Under the pieces are notes generated by a model that saw only the letters and a list, made by a program, of their open reading frames with translations, was not told where the DNA came from and did not search any database. Position numbers and translations under genes: made by a program. From assembly GCF_043290135.1 (NCBI RefSeq), contig NC_134702.1:193286491-193350490 (forward strand): DNA of 64,000 nt, written 5' to 3'. This DNA comes from Rhipicephalus microplus (lineage: Eukaryota; Arthropoda; Arachnida; Ixodida; Ixodidae). Below, piece after piece: positions 22,096-33,531 of this stretch; the first letter of the stretch is position 1; each line of letters begins with the position of its first letter.

Positions 22096-23155
22096 TCAAA
22101 TTCATAACAATCATGAATGGGCTACCCTATACTTGACTCAATCTTGTTTCTTATGACGCCACACAAATCTTTTTTTCGCAGAAATTTAGTAGCAGACAAA
22201 ACAAGAGTACCAAAACCACGAGAAAAATGTGGCAGAACAAGCGTTTGAGGTAGGCTCCGTTTGATGAAAAGTCAGTGAATGTCAATGGAAACGTTTCAGC
22301 AACCTAGCTTGTCATCGTCAGGAAAGCCACAGTGCTTTGACGCAGAAAAGTTTGACGCAGTGCCTTGACGCTTCAGTGACAGTTCCAGTGATGGAAACGT
22401 TGCTCCAATTGCTCTAAACTGCTTCAAAAAGGAAATGCTGTTCCATACTGCTCTAAATTGCAATTTTGTTTGCAATTGTGCCGAATATGCCCCGAAATGG
22501 CACTGAGAAAATGAAAATCACACAGTTTTGTGTTTGACCAGCACACAAGTCCTGAAGAAACTGACAATAATTTGTGTATTGCTATCTTGTTATTGTGCTA
22601 GTAGTGTGCAGCATCATTGGCGCTGATCTCATGCGACAAGAGCTGGCATAATAAGTTTATAGCTCATTTGACAGTTAATTTTTTTTTTCTTTTCAGCTAG
22701 GCATACAGGTCATTGCCATGAAATGTGAAAATGAGCAGGATTTAATTCATCTCTTATCAATTATGTACACCTTAATTGGATACATTTATGAATACTGTAG
22801 TACTTCCAAAATGTGGTGCTCAGTTTTACTGGTTCGATTTTATTTTTGTAACAAACACTAGTACACTCATAACTAGCCATCATTTTATTTGTTTGCTTCC
22901 GGAATCTACTTGCATTGCTGTCGGTGTGATATATTTCATCAGTAATATTTATGAGATGCTACAAAGATGCTTTGAACTCCATTTAGTGTATGGAAAAGTT
23001 TGTATCAGCTCCTAAAGCACCAATTGTTGCTCCAAACTAACATTATTTTCCGCTCTAAAAACTCTTATGGCTGCTCTAAAGCAGAACTTTGCCAGCTCCA
23101 AAGTATGATCCAAAAAGTAAAAAGTCGCTTTTTTCACTGCCTTCCCTGCTCAACA
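22096..23155. other. intergenic sequence with repeated 'GCTCTAAA/GCTCCAAA' phrases
   Basis: No gene. Short phrases such as TTGCTCCAA, TGCTCTAAA and GCTCCAAAG recur around 22400-22460 and 23005-23105, suggesting pieces of a low-complexity or dispersed repeat. Confidence 0.4.
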
Positions 23156-23168
23156 CTTTCTCGAAACG

Positions 23169-23404
23169 GCTCCGCCGTGGTGCTCTAGTGGCTAAGGTAC
23201 TCTGCTCCTGACCGGTCGCGGGATCAAGTTCAGGCTGTGGCAGCTGCATTTTCAATCGATGCGAAAGTGCTGTAGACCTTTGTGCTCAGATTTGGGTGCA
23301 AATTAAAGAGCCCCAGGTTGTCCAAATTTTTGGAACCCTCCATGACGGTGTCTCTCATATACATATGGTAGTTTTGTGACGTTAAACTGCACATATCAAT
23401 CAAT
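23169..23404 (+). mobile_element. Ruka-type SINE, plus strand
   Basis: The copy begins GCTCCGCCGTGGTGCTCTAGTGG and ends CACATATCAATCAAT. The B box is mutated (GATCAAGTTCAGG). It is flanked by 13-base direct repeats CTTTCTCG(A/T)AACG at 23156-23168 and 23405-23417 with one mismatch. Body and flank mutations suggest it is older than the copy at 9589. Confidence 0.88.
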
Positions 23405-23417
23405 CTTTCTCGTAACG

Positions 23418-23960
23418 TTCAGTACCAGACGCCTGCTTCACTAACTGGCAGTAAGATATAGAAGTAAAGACCTACAAGTTATCAAACTGGTAACATGCGT
23501 TGCTATGAAGGGGCATATATTTGATTGGCGTCATCAGAACTACATTCCAAAAGGAAAACATTGAAAACTGTTCAGACGAATGAACAAGCATTCAAACATT
23601 TTACTAAACGGATCGCCGGCAGCAGCTGTAGGTTGTCCTGATGAATTGCGGTATAGCGACAGTGTGTTTATATAGGTTCAATCCAGTCAATCCCAATCAC
23701 TTTTTTTTATAGTGCCTCAAAGTTTCGCCTTGTCGTAGACTATTTCACTCACCTCGTAACAAAACAGCTACGCTGAAACAGCTTGCTCGTTCGATTCCCA
23801 TTAATTCGGAAAACCAGGGAGTTCAGCCATGTTCTGTAGCGCAGGCATATTTATTGTGCAATGACACAAAAGACACGATAATTCGACGTTATTTGACTCC
23901 AACCGTGTTGTTTTACCTGGTCTTCAAGCACGAAGCACTGCGAATAGGCAAGGCTAAGCA
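23418..23960. other. unassigned intergenic sequence
   Basis: Nothing recognised. Confidence 0.45.
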
Positions 23961-23966
23961 GCCAAT

Positions 23967-24042
23967 AATGATTGTTGATCTTTCGCGTCCCAAAGCCATG
24001 CCGTCATGGAAGACTCCGAAAATTTTGACCACCAGGGGCTTT
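23967..24042 (-). repeat. SINE 3' fragment, minus strand, internally deleted
   Basis: TGATTGTTGATC...CGCGTCCCAAAGCCA, then GAAGACTCCGAAAATTTTGACCACCAGGGG, follow the reverse complement of the Ruka-type 3' half, with about 20 bases missing between. The tRNA-like head is absent. Confidence 0.6.
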
Positions 24043-24098
24043 TAGAAGCGAAGTTCCTTATGGCATGGCTTGTGCGTTCCCCGTTGTCGTAGTGCGTA

Positions 24099-24140
24099 AT
24101 CTGTGGCACATAACCACATACCACTGGCACATATCCGCCC
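24099..24140. repeat. second copy of the GTGGCACATA repeat
   Basis: AATCTGTGGCACATAACC...ACCACTGGCACATATCCGCCC matches 1827-1870 with a few changes. Confidence 0.55.
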
Positions 24141-24339
24141 TCGGGCAAATATTCGCATATCCACGTCTTAGGGAAACCTTCGGACGGCGTCGTTACTATG
24201 CTCTCGGAGCTTAACAAAGCGCTGGCAGCAGAAATGTGGTACATACTCTCGTTTAGTCTTTAAATTATTTGCTAGATAAGGGCAATTATATATTATGATT
24301 ATATAATAAAAAGAAGCGAAATGGCGGTACTTGAAGTGT

Positions 24340-24485
24340 TCACTATATGGACGAACGGACGCACGGACTGACGCATAAACAGAAACACGTGCGGATGGAC
24401 GGATGCACGAACGGACACACGAACGGGCGTGCCCACAGACGGACGGACACACAGGCAGAAGCACGGACGGATCGATCGACGCTTC
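24340..24485. repeat. imperfect ACGGACGG-type minisatellite
   Basis: Short ACGGACGCACGG, ACGGATGC and ACGGACACAC units repeat irregularly. Open frames on the minus strand encode Val/Arg/Ser/Pro-rich strings only because of this repetition. Confidence 0.75.
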
Positions 24486-24489
24486 GCCC

Positions 24490-25578
24490 ACTCATCATTA
24501 TTACCTCGGTGGATATGCTGTGATTTTTCAACGTGCACCTAAATCTAAGTTCAGGACATCTGGAATTTCTGCCTCACGGAAAAAGCAGCTTCTCTATCTT
24601 CGATTAAATTCCATGAACTACAGGTCTGTAGTCAAGAACAATAATGGCGAGACGCCCAGAGTTGGGGGACAAAAGCGCGAAAGCAGCCATCGTGAATAAC
24701 CAAAACTCTTACTGGTCTTCAGAAAGGAGTAGCTCCTATACTCACAATCTAACCGAAGTTACAGTTTTGGCAATGATGGCTTGAATTGCGGCAGCGAGCT
24801 TGTTTACATTTCGATTTTCCACGCAGGCAGAATGCATGGCTACTATGTATGATTGCGTGAATAGTGACTTGGGTGAAAGCAGCCACAAGCAGTGGTTTCG
24901 TTTTCGTCCCGACTTTTAGGATACTTTGTGTCAATCGACAATTAGGCATTAGAGATCCAGTTTTATTCTTTACCCGATGCGGTGCTCAATGGTTTTATTT
25001 AGACTATGGATGTAGGGTGCGTACGCACCTTGTGATTTGGGTATAGTTTACAAAATCATTGCCATTAGCGACCATGGTTACCTACACAGTTGAGCTGGCT
25101 CTCAGTAGCATCGGTTCAATTTCGGGCCTTGCGCACACAGTGTACAATAGTGAGACACGTTGGAAGCTGTTGAAAGTCGGTACCTTTAACTGTGGTCCGT
25201 ATTCTGGCATGCACACAAGATCGGCCAATAATCCTGAAAAAATTAATTGTGACGAGAAAATAGTTTTGTTAATGGTGGTGGTACGTTATAAGGGAGTGTC
25301 GTAGAGGGCGCTTTGGTTTATGAGCCAAGTTTATGCATTTCGAACAAAGTTGCGAATGATGCAAATTGCGGTGTTCGAGCTGCTGCTATGCAAATTAGGC
25401 ACTGTATTTTTGCATTACTAAAGGAAAGAAAAGTGCATTGATCTGACATACACTTCCTAAATTTCTTGATACCATGGATAATACGGTACTCAGTGGGTTC
25501 AGAGATATTTCCGCGTCGCATGAAATCTTACCGAATAGAGTCGATACTAAGGTTTCAGTTATTCTGAAATGAAATGGA
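24490..25578. other. unassigned intergenic sequence
   Basis: No gene or repeat recognised. Confidence 0.45.
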
Positions 25579-25903
25579 TTGAGAAAAAACTTTATTTCAG
25601 TCCTGCAGGGCGCGCTTAGCGCGTAGCGGGCGTCTCCCACGTAGGGACCGACAGGGAGTACCTGGCGGCCGCTTCGTGGGCCTGCTGGACGGCCCATTGC
25701 TGGTCGGCGAGAAGTGAGCTCCTGGGGGACCTCTCCCACTTGTTTGAGGTAGAGTCGGGAGGAGTTTTTCTACACTCCCAGATTATGTGTGCAAGTGTCG
25801 CCATGTGTCGCTCGGGTATGCATCAGGATAATAAATGTGAAGCGTGGCAATGTTTGGTTACGTGGGTGTCTGTAATAGGCGTAGGGTTAATGCCTGCGGT
25901 CAG

Positions 25904-26502
25904 TTAAGTTTCGGATGTGGGGTGGAAAATGCGGCGTTCAAGGTAAAAGTGCTTTGTTATGTCATTGTACTTAATGGTTGCATCCCGATTGGTCTCTAAC
26001 TCAGCAAAATGGGGTTGCCCTGTGGTGGTGCGGTCGGTAAGTGCGCGCGCTGCATCATAGGTGATCTCGTTGAGGTTGGATAGGGCACTCGACACCTGGC
26101 CGAGATGGGCGGGGAACCAGATGACAGTGTGGTGCTTCAAGGCACTCGGGTCTACTCTGCACAGGACACGTAACGCCTGGTCGGAGATTACTCCGCGTTC
26201 GAAGGCTTTGATGGCTGCTCTCGAGTCGCTGTAGATGAGTTCCCGTTTGCTGTCGAGCATACATATAGCTATAGCTACTTGCTCCACTACTTTGGGGTTT
26301 CGGGTGAAAATTCTGGCAGAGTCTGCTGCGCGGATGATACCGCAACCGTGGTGAAGACTTGGTTGTTGTGATAAGCAGCGGCGTCCACGAACGAGACGTT
26401 GTCCGCTTCCATGTCTATGCGCTTGAGAATGGCGGTTGCCCGCGCAAGGCGGCTGCCTCTGTTATATTCGGGGTGTACAATTCGCGGAATGGGAGTGATC
26501 AT
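25904..26502 (-). pseudogene. RNase H remnant of the same element
   Basis: The first catalytic Asp (FVDAAAY) and the later Glu/Asp segment (EQVAIA and YSDSRAA) sit in different frames, with a frameshift near 26290. The WFPAHLG and NEITYDAAR motifs follow. The enzyme would remove RNA from the RNA/DNA hybrid in an intact element. Confidence 0.75.
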
Positions 26503-27085
26503 GACTCATGATAAGGTCGCAAATTTCACGGGGAATCAGAGTCAACTCTGGGGGCTCCCTGGCCTTCGAGGAGAAGAAGCCGAGCTCGCGCAAAATACGG
26601 CGGCCCACCTTGGTGGTGGTGAATCAGGTCAATTGTACGCTTTCCTGAGCTTTGGCGATCTCTTCTAGCGTGTTATGTACGCCAAGCTCGAGGAGTTCGT
26701 ACGTTGGAGTGGTGATAAGGAGGCCAAGAGCTCGTTTGACTACTTTTCGAATAAGCGCATCGAGTTGACCGCGCTCAGCACATAGCCATTTGTGTACAGC
26801 GGCAACGTAAGTAAAATGGCACAATACATACGCGAGTACGAGACCCAGCCGGTTGTCTTCTTCGGGACCATAGTGCCTGTCGGCTAGTCTACGTACGAGT
26901 CCTATGGCATTCTCAGCCTTAGTCCTGAGCTTGCGTACAGTTTGGGTGTTGGTTCCGCGGGACTCGATGATCATGCCGAGGACCTTGATGGTGTCTACCT
27001 TGGGTACTGTACGACCGTCTCTGGTGTGTAGGGTGATATTGCGTTCCGCTGGAGGTTTCCACCCTTTGGGCTTGGCACCCCGGCG

Positions 27086-27600
27086 TTAGGGCAAATATTT
27101 AAACAGCTCCAACTTCGTGGGTGAGCACCTGAGTCCGGTGTCGTCGAGGTAGGACCCGGTGTTGTCGATGGCCTCTTGCAGGGCAAACTCAATGAAGCCA
27201 TCCGACCATGTGGAGCACCATAAGGTTACATCACCCGCATAGATAGTGTGGTTTAGCCCGTCGATTTTCGAAAGTCGTTCGGAAAGCCCGATCATCACAG
27301 TGTTGAAGAGTGTGGGCGAGAGGACGGATCCCTGAGGAGTGCCCCGCTGTCCGAGCTCCACTTCTTCCGACACTATGTCTCCTACGCGGAGGACAGCTCT
27401 GAGTCAAGTGATAAAAGAGCGGATAAAGTAGTAAAATCTATGACCTAGACTTAGGGCTGCGATAACTTTCAAGATTGACTAGTGTGTTACGGTATCGAAT
27501 GACGTTTCTAAATTGGGACCGAGTATTGCCCGAGTGTCCCGAGTGTTTCCGCCATCCAGAATTTGATGCTTTAAGAGTAACATGGTGTCTTGAGTAGATA
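27086..27600 (-). pseudogene. reverse transcriptase remnant of the 25.6-27.7 kb element
   Basis: One reading frame, interrupted by TAG (after motif A) and TGA (near 27400), carries RT fingers, motif A, the GTPQGSVLSP motif B and a YAGD motif C. Loss of two of the three metal-binding aspartates means no polymerase activity. Confidence 0.8.
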
Positions 27601-27715
27601 ACCCTGGTCGGAAGCTAATCGTGTGGTGTGAGTTATTCAGGAGATCGGTACCAATTCATTTTGTTTAATCATGGCCACCAGTAACCTTGATACACCATTC
27701 TAAACTGGGGTATAG

Positions 27716-28670
27716 GCAAGAGTTTTTTTTATATGGTGCCATTACCTGACAATTTGCTAACTCCTCCCAACCTCCCGATACATACACCCATTGCGACCTT
27801 CCTTTACACTTCCCCAGCTTTTCCAGGATATCTCAGTTTAATGACTGCTGCCCGCTAGTTTAGATGAGTTTGAGGCCTCAGCTGGAAATGAATCAGAATA
27901 CCGTGTGCACGTTTACTTGCGAGGTTGTTTAAATAGCAACAAGCAACAGACGCTCTATATGGTCACATAAAATTGTGACCTAATGCATGCCCTATAAAAT
28001 ACTGAAAGGTTTCTTGAGTTTCAGAGTACTGAAGAATATGCGTCCTTAAAGTTTACATTCCTGTTCTAAGCACACACTATTGAAAAAAAAAGTACAGTAC
28101 AAGTGCGCAAGGAAGATTGTGGAAATAGAGTCGCAGTTGTACAACGCCACGGCAAATTTTAGTGATTGTGCAAATAGCCCAATAACACGACACTGGTCTG
28201 TCGCGCAAGGTTGATTTTATGTAAATGCCGCAAAACAGTAATATTTTAAGGTGTTGCATACCGAGTCACCCTGCAAATATTTCCACCACAAAGCACGTAT
28301 GTAATATTGAAGGGAAACGTTTGTGTACTGTAAGCATTATTCACACTTGTTGATTCATCATGCTTATAAAATAAAACAAACGAAATATATAAAGCAACAT
28401 ATTTATATAATCACGTGATAGCTGTACCCCGAAATGCTCATAATGCTTAGGTACTCTTTTATAATTGATAAGTACGTGATCGTAGGTTGGCAGAATGATA
28501 TTGTCCCTGAGCAGTAAAACATTCAAATGTGACTGATTGTGAGATATATGTTGTGAAAATTTTGTACGTTTTGCATAAAGTATCTACGTTACAAAATATA
28601 CACTCTGCTTGGTGAGTACCCGCATGCGCATTTTAGACTTTTATTTATATCCGCATCAATCTTTAAAGAA
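27716..28670. other. AT-rich intergenic sequence downstream of glycine-rich gene
   Basis: No gene recognised. Confidence 0.45.
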
Positions 28671-28675
28671 ATAAA

Positions 28676-28681
28676 TTTATT
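28676..28681 (-). promoter_or_regulatory. candidate poly(A) signal of the glycine-rich gene
   Basis: AATAAA on the minus strand, about 110 bases after the stop codon of the glycine-rich exon. The same spot also reads AATAAA on the plus strand because the sequence is palindromic. Confidence 0.5.
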
Positions 28682-28789
28682 TTGATGATAAAAAGCCAGC
28701 TGGCGATTGTTTAAGTCACTTTAGTTTGTTTTCCGGTAATCGCCGCTGTCACCTCTAAAACTGCCGTAACTTTCAGCATCTGAACTCGT

Positions 28790-29395
28790 TTATGCTGAGC
28801 CAAAGCGTTCACCAATCGACGGGCCGAAATTTTTTGAATTCATGCCAGGTTCTTCTCTATTCCCCGTGCCTCCATCCCAAGAGTTTGTTCTCCAGGAACC
28901 TGTAGGTGCAATATTGCCGGGGTCTCCTTCCCCATTATTCTGCGACCAGTAAGAAAGCGCGCCAATAGGACGTCTTTGGGCTCCTTCAATTCTTCTCGGG
29001 AACACTCCACCAGCATCTGTGCTGGCTCCTTCAAGGCTTCCGGGAAATATTCCGCCACTACCCACGTCGCCTCCTCCAAATCCACCCTGCATTCCTCCAC
29101 CCAAACCAGCGCTTCCTCCTCCTGTGCTTCCTGCCCAAGATGCCGTTCTTCCACCGTAATCTCCACCGGCACCTACGTTGACTCTACCTTCCCCTTCCGC
29201 CTGATCTGCCCTGCTTGACCCTCCATAGGAAGCAGCCAATCTAGCAATTTCTCTTTCCTTTTTCCTTCTTTTAGCTTCCTTAATCTTCTTAATTATTTTG
29301 TATGCTGCTCCAAAAAGTAGGCATGACCTTTTCGAACGTTTAAGCGCGAGGGATGACTTTCGCTGCACGCATACGCCGTCTATACAGTGAGACAC
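28790..29395 (-). CDS. terminal exon of a glycine-rich, probably secreted host protein
   Basis: The minus-strand frame is open for 201 codons to a TAA stop. I place the exon start at 29395, because TTGTATTATCTTCTTTCTTCGCAG just upstream is a strong acceptor and joins in phase 0; the open frame continues upstream only through intron-like sequence. The exon starts with VSHCIDGVC and a Ser-Cys, which could end a disulfide-bonded domain. A basic stretch follows (KIIKKIKEAKRRKKERE, about residues 31-47), then some 90 residues very rich in Gly with Ser/Ala, and a polar Gly/Asn/Ser/Pro tail with Trp. No retroelement motif is present. Ticks express many glycine-rich secreted (salivary, cement) proteins, but no family is assigned. 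The signal peptide exon was not found. Confidence 0.6.
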   Translation of the reverse strand: MSHCIDGVCVQRKSSLALKRSKRSCLLFGAAYKIIKKIKEAKRRKKEREIARLAASYGGSSRADQAEGEGRVNVGAGGDYGGRTASWAGSTGGGSAGLGGGMQGGFGGGDVGSGGIFPGSLEGASTDAGGVFPRRIEGAQRRPIGALSYWSQNNGEGDPGNIAPTGSWRTNSWDGGTGNREEPGMNSKNFGPSIGERFGSA

Positions 29396-31428
29396 CTGCG
29401 AAGAAAGAAGATAATACAAATTAAAGTTGGCATGGAGGTAATGTTCTTGAACGAAGATCGTTGATTGCCAATATAACTTCTTCAACAGACAACATTTTGG
29501 TTTCTTTTCATTTGTTCTGGAACGTACGTGAAAGCTACCTTTGCAGATCAGCTGTCTAGGCACACAATGTAAGTGAATATTAATCACTGTCAATGGCCTA
29601 ATTAACTAAGCTTCAGTAATGAACGGTAGGGTGAATGCAGGAAGCGGGCATATTTGTACTGGAAAGCTCGAAGCAGTCGCGTATATTTACAGCTCTGCTT
29701 GTAAGAGCCTTTTTATCATATATCTTAAGAGCTGCGTGTTTTCAAATTAATTCAAAAAAATCTGGTAAGCACTCACCCATACAAATTTTCGCAAACCATA
29801 TTTATCCGAAAAAGTCCAATTTTCGATGGCTGATATGAAGGCCTTTCGTTCTCAGTTGAAGCAGAATTCTGGGTGGTCATTGATAGACTTGCAACTTTGG
29901 TTTATATAACTACTAACTAGGCGACGTCAACAGTCACACATTTAATGAAATGCTTGTTGAGCACAGAGCAAGACAGGTCAACATGTGTAAGGCCCGTGGG
30001 AGGGCGAGATGACATCAAGATCGGTCTTCCTGGACGCAGCACCCTCATGATAAACTTTCAAGTAGTTCAACAATGTAACGCAGTATCATTCAGTATAACC
30101 ACACAAACTCTTCTGAATGCCTTTGAGCTTTCTGTCATTTAAGGCATTTCATGATTTTGTCATGCACTCTCCTGTCTGTTGAAATTCTAGTGGGAGCTGC
30201 GCCGTAAGTTTGGTCTTGCGTGTGCGGCATATGCACGACATTCAAGTCACTTACGAGTGTCTCACTGGTTCTGTTTTTATGAAGCTTTAGATGCTGTTTT
30301 GCAACGTTGGCATGTTAATTTATCTTTCTTGAGAAATGGCGGAACCAAGAAGATGGAAGAAGACACAGTAAAAAGTGTTGTTTCATCGCTTGAAGATGTT
30401 CTTCAAATGCTGATTAAGTCAATGTTCCAGGACTATTTTTTCTGCTACGCTCTCATTTATTTAAGTACCGGGGCAGAACGTGCTCTCGTGCCCTAGATTT
30501 ACCTCTTAATACGTGTTCGTTCACACGCACTCCTCAGTCAATGCCGGAACCCTTTGAGGTCTTTACAACGGATGTCACAAGCCTATTGATCACTTCGACA
30601 TGAATGATCACCAATGGCCGTCTCATACGTTCATGAGTGCTACGCTGCTTCGACTGAAATGTAAAGACTGGCTGTTGAGAAGAACCTTTGCGATGGACAC
30701 TAGTACACCAATTAATAGTTTTGGTACAGCGTTCAGATTGTGAACCCAAATATAAAGCATGAACTACTCGCGCGTTCAAAACCTAGCCACCGATTGTAGC
30801 CTTGGTGTTTCTTGAAACTGATGACGTAAGCCAGCTCATTAGTGATTTTGTGAACCATCAGGGCCAAACTGTTTGTAACACTAAAAAACGCTTGTTGTTA
30901 TTGAGAGTCCACGTTGCGTAATGACCACTGCTCTCACACTGCGCGCTCAGTTTTCTGGCCCTCCGTGTTTATGACGCAAATGTTGAAGGCACATTTTCAT
31001 AGTTTAATTGCAATCAGAAAAACCTAGGAAAGTGTGCTTGCGTCTATTACAACAAGTTTTTAGAAGTTTAGAATTAATTCGCACCGACTGGCTCACAACT
31101 CTGATATTCTACGCTTCCTGTGCTCAGCCATTTTTGCGTTTAGCTATCAGTTCGTCTAAGATTTTGGACTGTTAAGAATAACACAGAGCCGAACTTTTAA
31201 CGAAATGGGAATTCCCTTGAAGTAAACTGCAATGAACCCTGCATTTCCGCCGAATAATTACACTCCAAACAATTTCTTAATTGAAATAACTCTGGAAATA
31301 CGAATCTGCATGTATTTCAGGTATTTATGGTTGAAAAGTATTGGTGTGCGGTTAGCATTACGCCTGTAAGGCGGTGAGGTTGGCGCAATTTTCGTACCTT
31401 GTGTGGTAAACATTCAATTATTGACATT
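29396..31428. other. probable intron and upstream flank of the glycine-rich gene
   Basis: 29396 onward is intron by the acceptor call. No further exon with a signal peptide was recognised on the minus strand, and no other gene or repeat is evident up to the retrotransposon. Confidence 0.4.
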
Positions 31429-31439
31429 CAGAGCTAGTA
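31429..31439. repeat. left target-site duplication of full-length non-LTR element
   Basis: CAGAGCTAGTA, identical to 37118-37128. Confidence 0.88.
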
Positions 31440-31689
31440 GAGGGACCGCCAGGTGGCGCCGTTTTGTTTGGCTGGCCGCATACAGTGCTCCACTTTCACG
31501 TGTTCTTGGCCCGTTACCGGGCCCCACCCGTGTCTGTACAAGCTCACTATTCCTTCTAGAAGACTTCCGGGACATGCCGACACCATCCGGGCCCCGGTCC
31601 GACCCCAGGCTGGCCCCCCAAGCCCCTTCAAAAGTACGAAGCGGCGCGGCGCCGCGCTAACCCTAACGCGCCGCGCCTGCACCTCCACG

Positions 31690-33531
31690 ATGCAGAGTCC
31701 TGCCCAGCACTCGACACCAACGACAACTGACGCCCTGTCGGTAAGCCCAGCCTCCTCCGGTCGTACCGCTGATACAGCCGTGCCTCCACTGTCAACATCT
31801 TGCAATGTCACCAGCCCTGCGCCGACAACAATACAGCAACAGGCAGCGTTCCTCAACAGCGCGCATGGTCCGGCAACGTGCAACGCTGGTGGCGTCTCTG
31901 CTACTCTCAGCTTAATAGCCACGCAAACGCCGGAGCCCGAGAGCCGTAATGCAGCGTTGGCATTGCAATCAACCACGCCTGCTGCTCTCCCCACCTTATC
32001 TGCGTCTGGCCTACCCATTGGAAATTCCGAGTCTGTCGACAAGCGCGTTTCGACGAGCGTCGTTCCTTCCATCGCCGAAGTTTTGCCTTCCATCACTTCA
32101 GCTGACGACTTATCGACGGAAATGGACTTCACGGCATCGCAAGTCAACGAAGACAATACGCCATCCCCTGAAGGCAGCTGGAACACCGTTAGTGCCAATC
32201 GAAAACCTGCCTCGACCGCCCGCCCCCGCTCCGAGCTCATCACCGTCGGAATCCAACTTCCACCCGGAACACTCACGCCGAAACTGCCTCTCTATGACCT
32301 GCTTTCTACCATCATAGCCGCCGCAAATCTCTCTCCCAAGACCAGTGCGGAGGTCACCCTTCAAGCCAAACCTGCTCAGAGCCTTGTGTTTCTGAAAACG
32401 CACTCACCTCTCACTGCCCACCTCCTACTCTCCCTCACAAGTCTGGAACTTAATGGTAAGCCGATCACCATTAAGCCCTGTGCCCTCAGTCCTCCAATAT
32501 CATGTCTCGGCGTCATACGCAACGTCGGTGGTCACTTCACAACATCTCAGCTCTTGCATGACCTCGAATCCTTTACTTCAGATATACTCGCTGCACGTAT
32601 GATGGGCTCCACTGAGTCCGTCCTCATAACATTTGCTGGAACCATCATCCCTCGCTTTGTGTACTTCAAACGCGTCTCTTTCCGATGCCGTCCACATAAA
32701 CCCAAGCCCCCTACTTGCACTCGGTGCCTTGCTATAGGGCACCGTGCTCATCAATGCCCCCAACACAGCGTTCCGGCCAAGTGCCGCCGCTGTGCGTCTC
32801 CTCTACCAGCAGATCCCGATGCTCACGTTTGCGCCCAACCCTGGTGCATCCATTGCCAAGTCAACACCCACTCATCTCTAGACTCCACCTGCCCCTACCT
32901 TCTAGCTAAGCAACGCGACTGCGCCAAAGCAGCTTTTCTCCGTCGCACAGCCATGCGCCGAGCCACTCAGCCTTCGCCGCCCTCCTCTTCAGCGCATGAG
33001 CTCCTATCACCTCCCGCAACATCCCCCCCGGGCTCATACGCCGCTAAGGTTAAGGGAACACCTCCCATGTGCACTTCTTCATCAAACACACCTTCACCAT
33101 TTTCAAGTAACGAGAGCCGCTCCTTCGATCTGCGACTGGCTATGTTGGAGCGCAACCAGCGCGAGCAACAACGCGTCTCCGATGAGCTACAACAGAAAAT
33201 ACTTGCACTGACGCAGACACTCGCAACTACCACATCCTCTCTTACCTCTCAACTCACGGAGCTAAATAAGCAACTCACCACACTCACCGCCCCGACCTCC
33301 AGCTCCCATGTAACCAAATTGGCCGACATGGTCGAAACCACCACCACTGCGCATCACACTCGTTTGGTCCAGCTGGAAAATTCAATTGTCCGGATTCTTA
33401 CGACCCTCGAAACCCAATCTAAGCAACTGGAATCTTTCACCTATATGCTTAACTCCCTGCAGGAGTCACTTCCCCCGGCAAAAAAGAAGGAACGCGCACG
33501 CGTAGGTGCTTCCTCTACTCCAAAGACCTAG
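31690..33531 (+). CDS. ORF1 gag-like RNA-binding protein of the non-LTR element
   Basis: In related elements ORF1 proteins bind the element RNA and form the ribonucleoprotein that carries it to the target. I chose the ATG at 31690 (613 codons); the frame is open further upstream to 31453 without an ATG. The N-terminal half is Ser/Thr/Pro/Ala-rich and of low complexity. Zinc knuckles lie at about residues 340-405: CTRCLAIGHRAHQC is a clean CCHC, followed by CRRC...HVC and CIHCQ...HSSLDSTC. The C-terminal third has a predicted helical, Gln/Leu/Thr-rich stretch (MLERNQREQQRVSDELQQ) likely to form a coiled coil. The TAG stop is directly followed by the ORF2 ATG. Confidence 0.85.
   Translation: MQSPAQHSTPTTTDALSVSPASSGRTADTAVPPLSTSCNVTSPAPTTIQQQAAFLNSAHGPATCNAGGVSATLSLIATQTPEPESRNAALALQSTTPAALPTLSASGLPIGNSESVDKRVSTSVVPSIAEVLPSITSADDLSTEMDFTASQVNEDNTPSPEGSWNTVSANRKPASTARPRSELITVGIQLPPGTLTPKLPLYDLLSTIIAAANLSPKTSAEVTLQAKPAQSLVFLKTHSPLTAHLLLSLTSLELNGKPITIKPCALSPPISCLGVIRNVGGHFTTSQLLHDLESFTSDILAARMMGSTESVLITFAGTIIPRFVYFKRVSFRCRPHKPKPPTCTRCLAIGHRAHQCPQHSVPAKCRRCASPLPADPDAHVCAQPWCIHCQVNTHSSLDSTCPYLLAKQRDCAKAAFLRRTAMRRATQPSPPSSSAHELLSPPATSPPGSYAAKVKGTPPMCTSSSNTPSPFSSNESRSFDLRLAMLERNQREQQRVSDELQQKILALTQTLATTTSSLTSQLTELNKQLTTLTAPTSSSHVTKLADMVETTTTAHHTRLVQLENSIVRILTTLETQSKQLESFTYMLNSLQESLPPAKKKERARVGASSTPKT

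Larger units (their letters stand above)
25580..27715 (-). mobile_element. decayed RNase H-bearing non-LTR retrotransposon
   Basis: On the minus strand, RT remains begin near 27715: FRPGLSTQDTMLLLKHQIL (about 27615-27560), a motif A in which the first Asp reads Asn (27530-27490), then RGTPQGSVLSPTLFN (27345-27300) and a motif C reading YAGD instead of YADD. RNase H follows at about 26480-26020: FVDAAAY, then in another frame IYSDSRAAIKAF and VIWFPAHLG. A C-terminal Cys/His stretch (AHIIWEC) ends at 25616. The 3' end has AATAAAG on the minus strand near 25595. Two in-frame stops in RT, frameshifts and the motif A and C substitutions make it inactive. The endonuclease and ORF1 are missing. It belongs to the broad I superfamily by domain content. 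Confidence 0.8.

Noticed and set aside
24168..24538. Val/Arg/Ser-rich minus-strand frames of 107, 79 and 62 codons
   Set aside because: They are generated by the ACGGACGG minisatellite, in three overlapping frames.
28840..29172. 110-codon minus-strand frame rich in Glu/Val
   Set aside because: It is another frame of the glycine-rich exon; GGN codons shift to GAG/GTG-like codons.
31434..32276. 280-codon minus-strand frame
   Set aside because: It is antisense to ORF1 of the non-LTR element, whose GC-rich codons leave the opposite strand open.
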